DNA of 11,290 nt. Source: an uncultured Parabacteroides sp. Its GTDB lineage: Bacteria > Bacteroidota > Bacteroidia > Bacteroidales > Tannerellaceae. The stretch lies in NCBI RefSeq assembly GCF_902493135.1, contig NZ_CABUOD010000071.1, positions 1 to 11,290 on the forward strand, given 5' to 3'. This document shows positions 1-7,278 of the stretch, one piece after another. Position numbers and translations under genes: made by a program. Position 1 is the first letter of the stretch. Each line of letters starts with the position of its first letter. A model generated the notes under the pieces. It was not told the origin of the DNA, did no database searches, and was given only the letters and a program-made list of their open reading frames with translations.

Positions 1-167
1 GTTGATAGCAACAAGCTCTTTCCGAAACGGCGAGGGCGGCTGAGGAAATAGTAACGGCCACTTGTCGCCAACTGATAGACAAGAGCGGTCTTGTCTACAT
101 AAAAATAACCGTCTTTACGAAGGCTCTCGAAATTCTGGACACCGATAGGATATATCTTGTTGCTCAT
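1..167 (-). CDS. AAA-ATPase-like / PD-(D/E)XK family protein, N-terminal fragment (cut by window edge)
   Basis: The reverse complement from the ATG at 167-165 reads 55 codons without a stop and runs off the left edge. It opens MSNKIYPIGVQNFESLRKDG, continues with YFYVDKTALVYQL, and ends with SRPRRFGKSLLLS. The order 'IG.q.Fe.lR....YVDKT..i..L', then a short strand, then 'SRPRRFGKS', is the hallmark N-terminus of the AAA-ATPase-like family. Members usually carry a C-terminal PD-(D/E)XK nuclease-like domain (formerly DUF1703) and are very numerous in Bacteroidales. The FGKS part is the Walker A-like loop, here near residues 44-53. Full-length members are about 500-600 aa, so roughly 90 percent lies outside the window. 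Cellular function is not established for this family. The start is supported by a promoter at 200-230. Family assignment is confident; whether the gene is intact cannot be seen. Confidence 0.85.
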   Translation of the reverse strand, partial: MSNKIYPIGVQNFESLRKDGYFYVDKTALVYQLATSGRYYFLSRPRRFGKSLLLS

Positions 168-199
168 GATTACGGTATTTAATTAAAACACTTGACAGA

Positions 200-230
200 C
201 AAAGATACGTTTTTTTATGGATTTCCGAAA
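200..230 (-). promoter_or_regulatory. Bacteroides-type promoter for the AAA-ATPase-like gene
   Basis: On the minus strand a perfect -7 box TATCTTTG (207-200) is preceded, after a 19-nt spacer, by TTTC (230-227), close to the -33 TTTG box. This is the layout recognised by the Bacteroidota primary sigma factor. Transcription would begin near 194, leaving a leader of about 27 nt before the ATG at 167. Confidence 0.6.
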
Positions 231-520
231 TGTCGGGGAATATTAAATCATTTTCTACAATAACCCTCTTTTTTTCTATTTCACGAGAAAATAAAGGCGG
301 ATCCGATCTGTCTTTTATCTACCTATATGGCATTTTTTCTGACACACGGGCCAATCTTCTGCCGGGTTCGTCTAAACCGTGTTACACCTGTCAATCGATT
401 CGTCCCGGTTCCTTTCATTCCGGAAAAGCTAAACTCCCGGAGAATCGAATAGTTGAGAAAACAAGAAGAGGATACGGGAATATGGCAAAGTGAACAAGGC
501 TTTTTTCCGGGATTCCGGCA

Positions 521-646
521 GCAGAATTCCGTGACGACCGTCTTCATCGCCGTGACGACCGTCTTCGTTGCCGCGAGCTGCCGAGATCACCATGTATGAA
601 CATTGACTTCACGGCGATAAAGACGGTCGTCACGGGAATTTTCTGC
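521..646. repeat. Long imperfect inverted repeat (hairpin-forming)
   Basis: The arm at 529-555 and the arm at 609-635 are reverse complements over 27 nt with a single difference (C at 545 against the complement of A at 619). Pairing continues outward, with three bulged bases, through GCAGAATT (521-528) and its partner at 636-646. The whole structure is thus a stem of about 35 bp around a 53-nt loop. A transcript of either strand would fold into a strong hairpin. It lies between divergent genes, so it is not an obvious terminator for either. It could be a MITE or REP-like dispersed element, a structured RNA, or a protein-binding dyad; I cannot tell which from one copy. Confidence 0.85.
529..570 (+). 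repeat. Two-copy tandem direct repeat, 21-bp period
   Basis: The units 529-549 and 550-570 share their first 17 bases (CCGTGACGACCGTCTTC) and differ only in the last four (ATCG against GTTG). The first unit and the first six bases of the second form the left arm of the inverted repeat, so the motif is present three times within 110 bp: twice direct and once inverted. The period is a multiple of three, but no plausible gene reads through it. Confidence 0.9.
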
Positions 647-828
647 GCAATTCATGGCAAGAAGTCCCCAAAACCACTTTTTTCGTCACAGCGACAATCG
701 TCCGGAGGACACTTGACAAAAGGGACTATGAGCTGTTTTTAAGCCGTTTTTTACAATAAGCCCATTATCGGGAACGCCAGATAAAGCACTTTAGCGACTT
801 ATCTATTATTACTCTCGTTTTTTGTTGT

Positions 829-836
829 TATCTTTG
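829..836 (+). promoter_or_regulatory. -7 promoter box for the LysM/barrel operon
   Basis: TATCTTTG matches the Bacteroides -7 consensus TAnnTTTG exactly. No good -33 TTTG is visible 19-21 nt upstream (only the AT-rich TATT at 804-807). Initiation would fall near 841, about 20 nt before the ATG at 861. This shows that the in-frame TTG at 822 lies upstream of the transcript and is not the start. Confidence 0.6.
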
Positions 837-860
837 CCCCTAAATAATCCAAATCAGCAA

Positions 861-2666
861 ATGAATAAGATTAACATATATGTACTGACGCTCTTTCTGA
901 GTCTGGCTGGTGTATCTGTCTATGCACAAAACAACCGATCACAAGTGGTTATTACAAGCGGACAAGACAATAATGTATTTTTTCATACGATAGAAAGAGG
1001 ACAAACCGTTTACGCAATCGCTACCATGTACGGGGTTACGCCCGATGATATTTACCGGCTGAATCCGGACAGCAAAGAAGGGATCAAAGCAGGCGCCACC
1101 CTAAAAATCCCGCAACGCGACATGGTTGGAAATACAGCTAAGAAGCAGGAAGGGAATTATATTTTCCACACCATCCAGCCCAAAGAAACCCTGTATTCAT
1201 TATCCATTCGGTACACAGTTCCCGCTACCGCCATCGTAAAAGCGAACCCCGGATTGTCTACTTCCACTTTTACGATCGGCAAGACAATCCGTATTCCGGC
1301 AACGCAAGTGGAAGATTTGCCGACGACGGAGCTCAAGACCGTTACCAAAGAAATCGAATACACCGTCCAGAAAAAAGAGACCATGTACCGGATCTGCCGG
1401 AAATTCAATATTTCCAGCTACGAGCTGATCAAGCTTAACCCGAAATTGAAAGAAGGGGTCAAAGCCGGTATGGTAATTAAGATACCCGTGCAGGCCGAAG
1501 AGAATGTGACGACCGAACCGGCAACCGCCACGCTTTCGGAAAGGGATGTCAATGCATTGCTCTCGGAACCGAAAAGCATCGAGCGCGTCAACAGCGTCAA
1601 AGTGGCCTTGTTATTGCCGTTTATGACGAACGAAGCGACCCCCTCTGCGGAAACACAACGCTTCATCGAATATTACGAAGGTTTGTTGCTGGCGGTGGAT
1701 AGCCTCAAGAATACCGGCTGCTCCGTCGACCTGTCGGTTTATGATACGGGAAACGGGACAAAGAAACTGAAAGAGATTCTGAAAGAGGGCGCACTCAAAG
1801 AAGCCAATCTCATTATCGGAGCCGTACAGAACGACCAGATCGGCCCGGTTGCGGAATTTGCCCAAAAGAACAACATCAAGTATGTGATTCCTTTCACGTC
1901 GAAGAATGACGACGTGCTGTCGAACGCATACGTTTACCAGGTAAATACGCCCCACTCCTACCTATATGCCAAAGCGGCTCAAGGCGGATGCGACCTGTTT
2001 GCCGAAGACAACATAATCCTGCTGAACATCAGGGACGGCAAGGATAAAACCGAGTTTATCAAAACATTAAAAGCCGAGATGAAACAACGGCAGATCCCAT
2101 TTACCGAAATCGATTATACTGCCGAAACCTTGACAGCCGATGTCGACACGCTCCTCAGAACGGACAAACGGAACGTGGTCATACCGACTTCGGGTACATT
2201 GGAGGCTCTAAACAAAATCAAGTCTCCGTTACGTATGCTGGCGGAGACAAAGCCCGAATGCGGGCTGACCTTGTTCGGCTATCCCGAATGGCAGACGTAC
2301 ACGCGTGACTGCCTGGAAGATTTTTATGCCCTGAACACGTATATATACAGTAGCTTCTACGCAGACAACCTGTCGAAAGAGGTGGCTGACTTCTATACCA
2401 AATATAAAAACTGGTATAGCAAGAACCTGATCAATATATTCCCTAAATATGGTATTTTAGGATTCGACACCGGTATGTTTTTCATCGGAGCGATCAACAA
2501 GTACGGTTCCAACTTCGAAAATAATCTGGATAAGATTCATTACCAGGGCGTACAGACCGGATTCGATTTCCATCGCGTAAATAACTGGGGAGGCTTCATC
2601 AATACGAACATCTTTATTGTTCATTATCAGAGTGATTTCAATGTAACACGGAATGAAGTAAGATGA
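861..2666 (+). CDS. Exported LysM-repeat protein with a C-terminal periplasmic-binding-protein-like domain
   Basis: The protein has 601 aa from the ATG at 861. Residues 1-22 form a signal peptide ending VSVYA before Q23. Three LysM repeats follow, near residues 40-85, 100-146 and 167-211. Each begins with a short strand plus G/K-x-T/E-x-Y and ends with 'G..L.IP'-type sequence (GATLKIP, GKTIRIP, GMVIKIP). After a linker, residues from about 246 (VKVALLLPFM) to the end resemble a type-1 periplasmic binding fold, with an ABC-substrate-binding-like pattern (EYYEGLLLAVDSL, then IGAVQNDQIGPVAEF). LysM repeats generally bind peptidoglycan, so the protein is probably anchored to the periplasmic cell wall. 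The ligand of the PBP-like part is unknown, and no ABC permease or ATPase is nearby. It overlaps the next gene by 4 bp (ATGA), indicating translational coupling. The upstream TTG at 822 would add 13 residues before the signal peptide and is rejected. Confidence 0.85.
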   Translation: MNKINIYVLTLFLSLAGVSVYAQNNRSQVVITSGQDNNVFFHTIERGQTVYAIATMYGVTPDDIYRLNPDSKEGIKAGATLKIPQRDMVGNTAKKQEGNYIFHTIQPKETLYSLSIRYTVPATAIVKANPGLSTSTFTIGKTIRIPATQVEDLPTTELKTVTKEIEYTVQKKETMYRICRKFNISSYELIKLNPKLKEGVKAGMVIKIPVQAEENVTTEPATATLSERDVNALLSEPKSIERVNSVKVALLLPFMTNEATPSAETQRFIEYYEGLLLAVDSLKNTGCSVDLSVYDTGNGTKKLKEILKEGALKEANLIIGAVQNDQIGPVAEFAQKNNIKYVIPFTSKNDDVLSNAYVYQVNTPHSYLYAKAAQGGCDLFAEDNIILLNIRDGKDKTEFIKTLKAEMKQRQIPFTEIDYTAETLTADVDTLLRTDKRNVVIPTSGTLEALNKIKSPLRMLAETKPECGLTLFGYPEWQTYTRDCLEDFYALNTYIYSSFYADNLSKEVADFYTKYKNWYSKNLINIFPKYGILGFDTGMFFIGAINKYGSNFENNLDKIHYQGVQTGFDFHRVNNWGGFINTNIFIVHYQSDFNVTRNEVR

Positions 2667-3325
2667 TCAGGAAAGTTATTGCAACAGTTATCATAGGCCT
2701 TGTCGCCCTGAACGGCATCCAGGCGCAGGACAAGTTCAAACGGGAATTGTCTTTGGGAGCTTCCTTCGGTACGACCTTCTCCAAAGTCAGTTTTGCCCAG
2801 ACGAAAGTGCAGCAGAATATGAAAATGGGCTATACGGGCGGACTTACGCTCCGGTGGATCACGGAAAAGAATCTCGGATTGCAGGCCGAACTGAATTTCA
2901 TCCAACATGGATGGGATGAAAAGTTCGAGGACCAGCCGCAGTACAAATACAGCCGGACGATCAACTATTTTGAACTTCCGATCCTGACGCATATCTATTT
3001 CGGCAGTAAGCGTTTCAGGGTATTTGTCAACCTGGGACCCAAAATAGGCTATGCTTTCGGCGAGAAGACAGACGAGAATCTGAACGGAGCCAAGCCGAAC
3101 ACCGAAAACGAGCAGCACGACATGCCCGTCGAAAAGAAATTCGACTGGGGGTTATGCGGCGGACCGGGTATCGAACTCCGTACGGGAATCGGCTCTTTCC
3201 TACTGGAAGGCCGTTATTACTATGCCCTTAGCGACATCTTCAACAGCCGTAAAGAAGATTATTTTTCCAAATCGTCTTCGCAGGTGATCTCGGCTAAGAT
3301 CACGTATATGATCCCGGCGTTTTAA
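2663..3325 (+). CDS. Outer-membrane beta-barrel protein (PorT-like family)
   Basis: The protein has 220 aa with a clear signal peptide (residues 1-21, cleavage after GIQA before Q22). The mature part shows alternating hydrophobic strands typical of the Bacteroidota outer-membrane beta-barrel domain: SLGASFGTTFSKVSF, then MGYTGGLTLRWITEKNLGLQ, then YFELPILTHIYFG, RVFVNLGPKIGYAFG, GGPGIELRTGIGSFLLEGRY, and a final strand VISAKITYMIPAF ending in Phe as many barrel proteins do. Databases often call such proteins 'PorT family', but this does not imply a type IX secretion role. The ATG overlaps the stop of the LysM gene, so the two are almost certainly co-expressed, and the barrel may partner the wall-bound LysM protein. 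Its stop at 3323-3325 is one base from the stop of the convergent regulator. Confidence 0.85.
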   Translation: MIRKVIATVIIGLVALNGIQAQDKFKRELSLGASFGTTFSKVSFAQTKVQQNMKMGYTGGLTLRWITEKNLGLQAELNFIQHGWDEKFEDQPQYKYSRTINYFELPILTHIYFGSKRFRVFVNLGPKIGYAFGEKTDENLNGAKPNTENEQHDMPVEKKFDWGLCGGPGIELRTGIGSFLLEGRYYYALSDIFNSRKEDYFSKSSSQVISAKITYMIPAF

Positions 3326-3326
3326 A

Positions 3327-6300
3327 TCATAAGCCCTGTCTGTATTGTGAAGGCGCCACGCCGTAGATCTGCTTAAAGACTGTGCTGAAATAGCGTTGAT
3401 GGGAAAAACCGGTTTTCTCCGAGACTTCCTGTATACTCAAATCCTTGTCGGCAAGGAGCCGGACGGCTTCGGCCATTCTGAACTTGTTGATATAATCGCC
3501 TATGCTGATGCCGGCAAGCAGTTTCAGTTTATTGTAAAGCGATGCGCGGCTCATGGCCATTTGTGCAGCGACAAACTGCACGTCCAAGTCCGGATTGGTC
3601 AGGTTGCTGCTGATCAGGTCATTCAGTTTTCTCATGAATTTTTCGTCGGCATTGCTGATCGTATCGGTTTTAGGCGAAACGATCTGTTCGGCTTCCTTAT
3701 AACGATTCCGGATGGTCTCACGGCTCTTAAGCAGGTTGCGCAGGACAACAAGCAGGAAAGCAAGGTCGAACGGCTTCGGGACATACATATCGGCCCCTAA
3801 CTTATATCCCTGTACGGCACTTTCATTATCGGTACGCGCCGTCAACAGGATAACCGGAATATGGCTGATCTCCACATCGCTCTTTATACGGCGGCATAAT
3901 TCGAAACCGTTCATATAAGGCATCATTACATCACTGACTACCAGGTCGGGAAGTTTCGCCTGAATCATTTCAAGCGCCTGCCGGCCCTCTTCCGCGACAT
4001 AAACTTCCTTGAAATATCCGCTCAATTCATCTTTCAGGTAGTCACGCAACTCCGGTTCATCCTCTACGACCATAACCGTATATCCGCCAAGCGGATAGTC
4101 ACTGGCATCAGGTATCTCGACATCGGAAGTCTGAAGCAACTGGGACATATACGGCCTTGCCTCTATAGAAACGGACGTATTCTCCAGGGGCAGTTCGAAA
4201 AAGAAGGTCGCTCCCCGCCCTTCATTTGCCTGTGCACCGATATTTCCTCCATGCATTTCAACCAGCATCCGGGCATACGACAATCCGATGCCGCTCCCTT
4301 TCCGGTCATGTTCGCCCTGATAGAAACGGGTGAACAGGCGATCGATCTCTACATGGTCCAGTCCGAGACCTTCATCCGACAGGGATATACGAACATAGTC
4401 CGGTTTACGGCGCGTAGACAGGACGACGACGGTATTCGGCTCGCTAAACTTCAGGGCATTCATTAACAGGTTGGACAATACGATCTCACATTTGGAGACA
4501 TCGAAAGGCACTTCTCCCAGCGATTCGTCAAAATCATAAACCAACCGGATGTTCCGGACCTGGAATTCAAGGGCAAAGTCGCCTGATATTTCCCTCAACC
4601 AGTCGTTAACGGATTGCCTGGTCAGGTTCAACGATTCACCTCCGATCTCCATCTTGCGGACATCCAGCACCATATTAATATTATCCTTGATCCGGCGCGT
4701 CTGCCTGAAAATACCGGTCAACAAACGCAACAACTTGTCGTCTTTCACCTCTCCCGACGCAAGCAACCGTTTCAAAGGGGCATATATCAAGGTAAGGGGC
4801 GTGCGAAGCTCATGACTGATATTGATCAGAAAACGAACCCGGTCTTCATACGTCTTCCGCTCATGTTCCTTGATCGCCCAGACCATTTTACGCTCCTTTT
4901 TCAATACCGCCAGCCAGGCTGTCAGTGCAGAGCCACCCAGAATCAGCAAGACCAGCAGGATCAGGAATCCGGTCGTTTTCCACCAGGGAGGGGTAACCGT
5001 TATTACCAGCAACTGAACCGGGGCGCTCCAGTCGCCATTCCTTTTATTGCAGGACACCCCGATATGGTATTCACCGACAGAAAGGGCATGGAAGGAAATC
5101 GTATGGCCGGACCGCTCGATCATTTCATTCTGGCTGCCTTTTATGTAATAACGAAACAGTTTTTTCCGCATCAAATCGTTTTCCTTTACGATGATACGGG
5201 CATTCAAAGATGTATAATTCCAGGGGATTGACAACCTGTTGTTATCTCTTATCACATCGGAACCGACTGAAATACCATCGAGTTCCACATCCAGCAAATT
5301 GATCGAAGGGTCCACTTCCTCCGGGAAAGGCACATTGTTCCGTATATAGACCAAACCGTTCACTCCGGCCATATACAGATCACCCGAAGCTGTCAGCAAA
5401 GGCGGTTTGAACAAATACTCATTGGCATAAACACCATCCGACTCTCCGAAAACGACCGTTTTCCCCTCTTCGGGAATATAAGCATATAGCCCGTTATGAG
5501 TCCCGATCCAAAGCCTTCCCTGCCTGTCAAATCCCAACGAGCTTGTACCGGCAAAACGGTTCTCTTCTATAGCCGTAGTCCGCTTTGTCGCCGGATCATA
5601 CCGGTACAGGCCGGAAGAGGTCCCCAACCAGAAACCGCCAGCCTTATCCCGACACGCCGCACCGATCGTCCCGATCGAATCGGGCGGAGTATAAAAGACA
5701 CGCATGGAGCCGTCTTTGTGGTCCAGCGCCAACAGGTTGGACAAACTGCGCAAATACGCGACCGGCCCGTCTCCGGGCACCTTCATAAGAGCGGAAAGCA
5801 CCACGCCTTCCTCCTTACACCTTATTGCATCCAAACGTCGTGACAGTTGGTCGTACAAATAGACGCTATCGGAATAAATATAAAAACGTTCTTTATCCAG
5901 GCGGTCCAAATGTACAGCCAGGCCAAAGCGGAACAGACGACGGGATTCTCCGGCATCGGCAATGACATATTCGTGAAGTTCTCCGGTCTCTTTATGAAAC
6001 CGGTACAATCCCTGGCTGAATATCGAAAGCAATAGCTCGTCTTCATCATATTCAACGATCGAAACCACCTTTTTGCCGAATGTCGCAGGATAATGCCGGA
6101 ACCGACCGGTTCGCGGATCAAACCGATTGATGCCGTCACCGTCAGTACCCAACCACAAAATATGATCCCGGTCCTCATACAAGCTCGTCACGGTCTTATA
6201 GCTCAACCCACCGGTCGAATTAAGGGGCACACTCCCATAAGTATAGAGATTAATCTCCTTCATGCCGATCAGTCCGCCCCGGATACTGCCCGCCCACATG

Positions 6301-7241
6301 TTCTTCTCCTGATCACTGTAAAGACAACCAAAAGAATTGACCGGCAACGAATTATTATCTCCGGCAACATGAGCGATCACACGGACAGTCTGTTTTTCCG
6401 GATCATAGATATTAATGCCTCCCCCATCTGTCGCCAACCACAGTTCACCGTCTCTTTCCTTAATATCCAAGACGACATCGTTATTCAGCAGATTACCTGT
6501 ATTCAGATGATAACGTTCCTGTCCCTCAGGTGTATATCCATATACCCCGTCCGCATATACCGAAAGCCAGATATCTCCCGACGAAGCCAGGCATACGCTC
6601 GTGACTTCTTTTGCCGGGATAAAGGGAACCCGCTCCAGCTTGCCTGTTGCAAAATGATACCACCATAGTCCGTTACGGCGGCAGACAAGCAGCACGATCT
6701 GCTTTTGTTTATCATACATATAGGCATGCGTGAAGACGGAAGTAATCTTTTCAGGCCCGTTGACCGGTAAAACCGTAATCCGGTTATCGGCATAAGAATA
6801 AGCGAAAGCCGTTCCCGCTCCAAAGAACAGGATCCCATTATCCGTCACCACCGAACTGCGCACATGCAAAGGCAAACCGGCAAATGTGATACGCACGAAC
6901 CTGTCTTTGCTACCGTCATACCGGGCCAGTCCCCTATCGGTTCCGATCCAGATATTATGGCGGAGGTCTTCCGTCAAGAAAATGATAGTATTTCCGGGAA
7001 TAGAAAAAAGATGATCCTTATCGCTTTTATAAGACATGATCCTCTCACGATCGAAACGGTTCAAGCCGAAACTCGTCCCTATCCAAATGACTCCCTGGTG
7101 GTCGCTCAACACACAATTGACCGTCGATTGCGAAAGGCCGTCTTTCAAGGATATCTGCTTGAAATAATAATTAGGAGTCTCTGCTTGTGTAGGAAACATA
7201 CATAAGAATAGGCCCAATAATATGACAAGCAGCTTTTTCAT
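3327..7241 (-). CDS. Hybrid two-component system regulator (HTCS): sensor kinase, receiver and AraC-type DNA-binding domain in one protein
   Basis: The protein has 1304 aa. After a signal peptide (MKKLLVILLGLFLCMFPTQA), residues from about 25 to 670 form a periplasmic two-propeller sensor with many 'W.GT..GL.R.D' repeats (WIGTSFGLNRFD, WLGTDGDGINRFD, WIGTHNGLYAY). A Y_Y_Y domain (about 675-750) and one membrane helix (about 756-778) follow. In the cytoplasm are a HisKA domain with phospho-acceptor His810 in SHELRTP, an ATPase domain with N-box LLMNALKFSEPN and G-box GSGIGLS, a receiver (E1060-D1061, phospho-acceptor D1104 in SDVMMP, T1134, K1156) and a C-terminal AraC/HTH_18 domain (about 1213-1303). 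All catalytic positions I can check are present, so it should be active. This family usually senses a glycan breakdown product and controls a polysaccharide utilization locus, but no susC/susD or glycosidase lies in this window. The start at 7241 is chosen for the signal peptide; the 12-codon TTG extension upstream overlaps the promoter. Confidence 0.95.
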   Translation of the reverse strand: MKKLLVILLGLFLCMFPTQAETPNYYFKQISLKDGLSQSTVNCVLSDHQGVIWIGTSFGLNRFDRERIMSYKSDKDHLFSIPGNTIIFLTEDLRHNIWIGTDRGLARYDGSKDRFVRITFAGLPLHVRSSVVTDNGILFFGAGTAFAYSYADNRITVLPVNGPEKITSVFTHAYMYDKQKQIVLLVCRRNGLWWYHFATGKLERVPFIPAKEVTSVCLASSGDIWLSVYADGVYGYTPEGQERYHLNTGNLLNNDVVLDIKERDGELWLATDGGGINIYDPEKQTVRVIAHVAGDNNSLPVNSFGCLYSDQEKNMWAGSIRGGLIGMKEINLYTYGSVPLNSTGGLSYKTVTSLYEDRDHILWLGTDGDGINRFDPRTGRFRHYPATFGKKVVSIVEYDEDELLLSIFSQGLYRFHKETGELHEYVIADAGESRRLFRFGLAVHLDRLDKERFYIYSDSVYLYDQLSRRLDAIRCKEEGVVLSALMKVPGDGPVAYLRSLSNLLALDHKDGSMRVFYTPPDSIGTIGAACRDKAGGFWLGTSSGLYRYDPATKRTTAIEENRFAGTSSLGFDRQGRLWIGTHNGLYAYIPEEGKTVVFGESDGVYANEYLFKPPLLTASGDLYMAGVNGLVYIRNNVPFPEEVDPSINLLDVELDGISVGSDVIRDNNRLSIPWNYTSLNARIIVKENDLMRKKLFRYYIKGSQNEMIERSGHTISFHALSVGEYHIGVSCNKRNGDWSAPVQLLVITVTPPWWKTTGFLILLVLLILGGSALTAWLAVLKKERKMVWAIKEHERKTYEDRVRFLINISHELRTPLTLIYAPLKRLLASGEVKDDKLLRLLTGIFRQTRRIKDNINMVLDVRKMEIGGESLNLTRQSVNDWLREISGDFALEFQVRNIRLVYDFDESLGEVPFDVSKCEIVLSNLLMNALKFSEPNTVVVLSTRRKPDYVRISLSDEGLGLDHVEIDRLFTRFYQGEHDRKGSGIGLSYARMLVEMHGGNIGAQANEGRGATFFFELPLENTSVSIEARPYMSQLLQTSDVEIPDASDYPLGGYTVMVVEDEPELRDYLKDELSGYFKEVYVAEEGRQALEMIQAKLPDLVVSDVMMPYMNGFELCRRIKSDVEISHIPVILLTARTDNESAVQGYKLGADMYVPKPFDLAFLLVVLRNLLKSRETIRNRYKEAEQIVSPKTDTISNADEKFMRKLNDLISSNLTNPDLDVQFVAAQMAMSRASLYNKLKLLAGISIGDYINKFRMAEAVRLLADKDLSIQEVSEKTGFSHQRYFSTVFKQIYGVAPSQYRQGL

Positions 7242-7245
7242 GTAG

Positions 7246-7278
7246 CAAATATAGTAAAAAAGATGATTCCTGAACAAT
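7246..7278 (-). promoter_or_regulatory. Promoter of the HTCS gene, immediately abutting its start codon
   Basis: On the minus strand a perfect -7 box TATATTTG (7253-7246) is preceded by ATTG (7278-7275), a fair -33 box, with a 21-nt spacer. Only four bases (CTAC) lie between the -7 box and the ATG at 7241. Initiation would therefore fall at or within a few bases of the start codon, giving a leaderless or nearly leaderless mRNA. No Shine-Dalgarno sequence is possible in that space. Confidence 0.6.

Larger units (their letters stand above)
231..828. other. Long intergenic region without a convincing gene
   Basis: About 600 bp separate the divergent AAA-ATPase-like and LysM genes. The small open frames here (plus 230-493 and minus 323-547) have no promoter-like box in place, no recognisable domain, and a composition unlike the neighbouring genes; the minus-strand one starts inside a repeat arm. 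The stretch contains the inverted repeat at 521-646 and T-rich runs. I saw no tRNA, rRNA or known riboswitch pattern by eye. Confidence 0.6.

Noticed and set aside
230..493. Plus-strand open frame of 87 codons in the left intergenic gap
   Set aside because: No promoter box upstream, no recognisable domain, low-complexity start and composition unlike the real genes; most likely chance.
323..547. Minus-strand open frame of 74 codons, cysteine-rich, starting MKTVVTE inside the inverted-repeat arm
   Set aside because: The start codon and first residues are simply the translated repeat; no promoter or ribosome-binding signal seen. It would deserve reconsideration only if the repeat proves to be transcribed.
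529..635. CRISPR-like array
   Set aside because: Only three copies of a 17-21 bp motif, one inverted, with no unique spacers of regular length and no cas genes.
529..635. Invertible promoter (phase switch)
   Set aside because: The 27-bp arms are long enough, but the 53-bp segment between them is very short for site-specific inversion, holds no TAnnTTTG promoter box, and no recombinase gene is in the window.
822..860. TTG start 13 codons upstream for the LysM protein
   Set aside because: The -7 promoter box lies inside this extension, and it would mask the signal peptide that begins at 861.
2627..3118. Minus-strand open frame of 163 codons across the barrel gene
   Set aside because: Antisense to a clear signal-peptide and barrel protein; composition typical of a shadow frame.
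4614..5231. Plus-strand open frame of 205 codons inside the HTCS gene
   Set aside because: Antisense to the kinase region with its domains fully readable on the minus strand; no known motif.
6093..6668. Plus-strand open frame of 191 codons inside the HTCS sensor region
   Set aside because: Shadow of the propeller-coding sequence; no promoter, no domain.
7242..7277. TTG-initiated 12-codon extension of the HTCS
   Set aside because: It is encoded by the promoter and would place extra residues before a good signal peptide.
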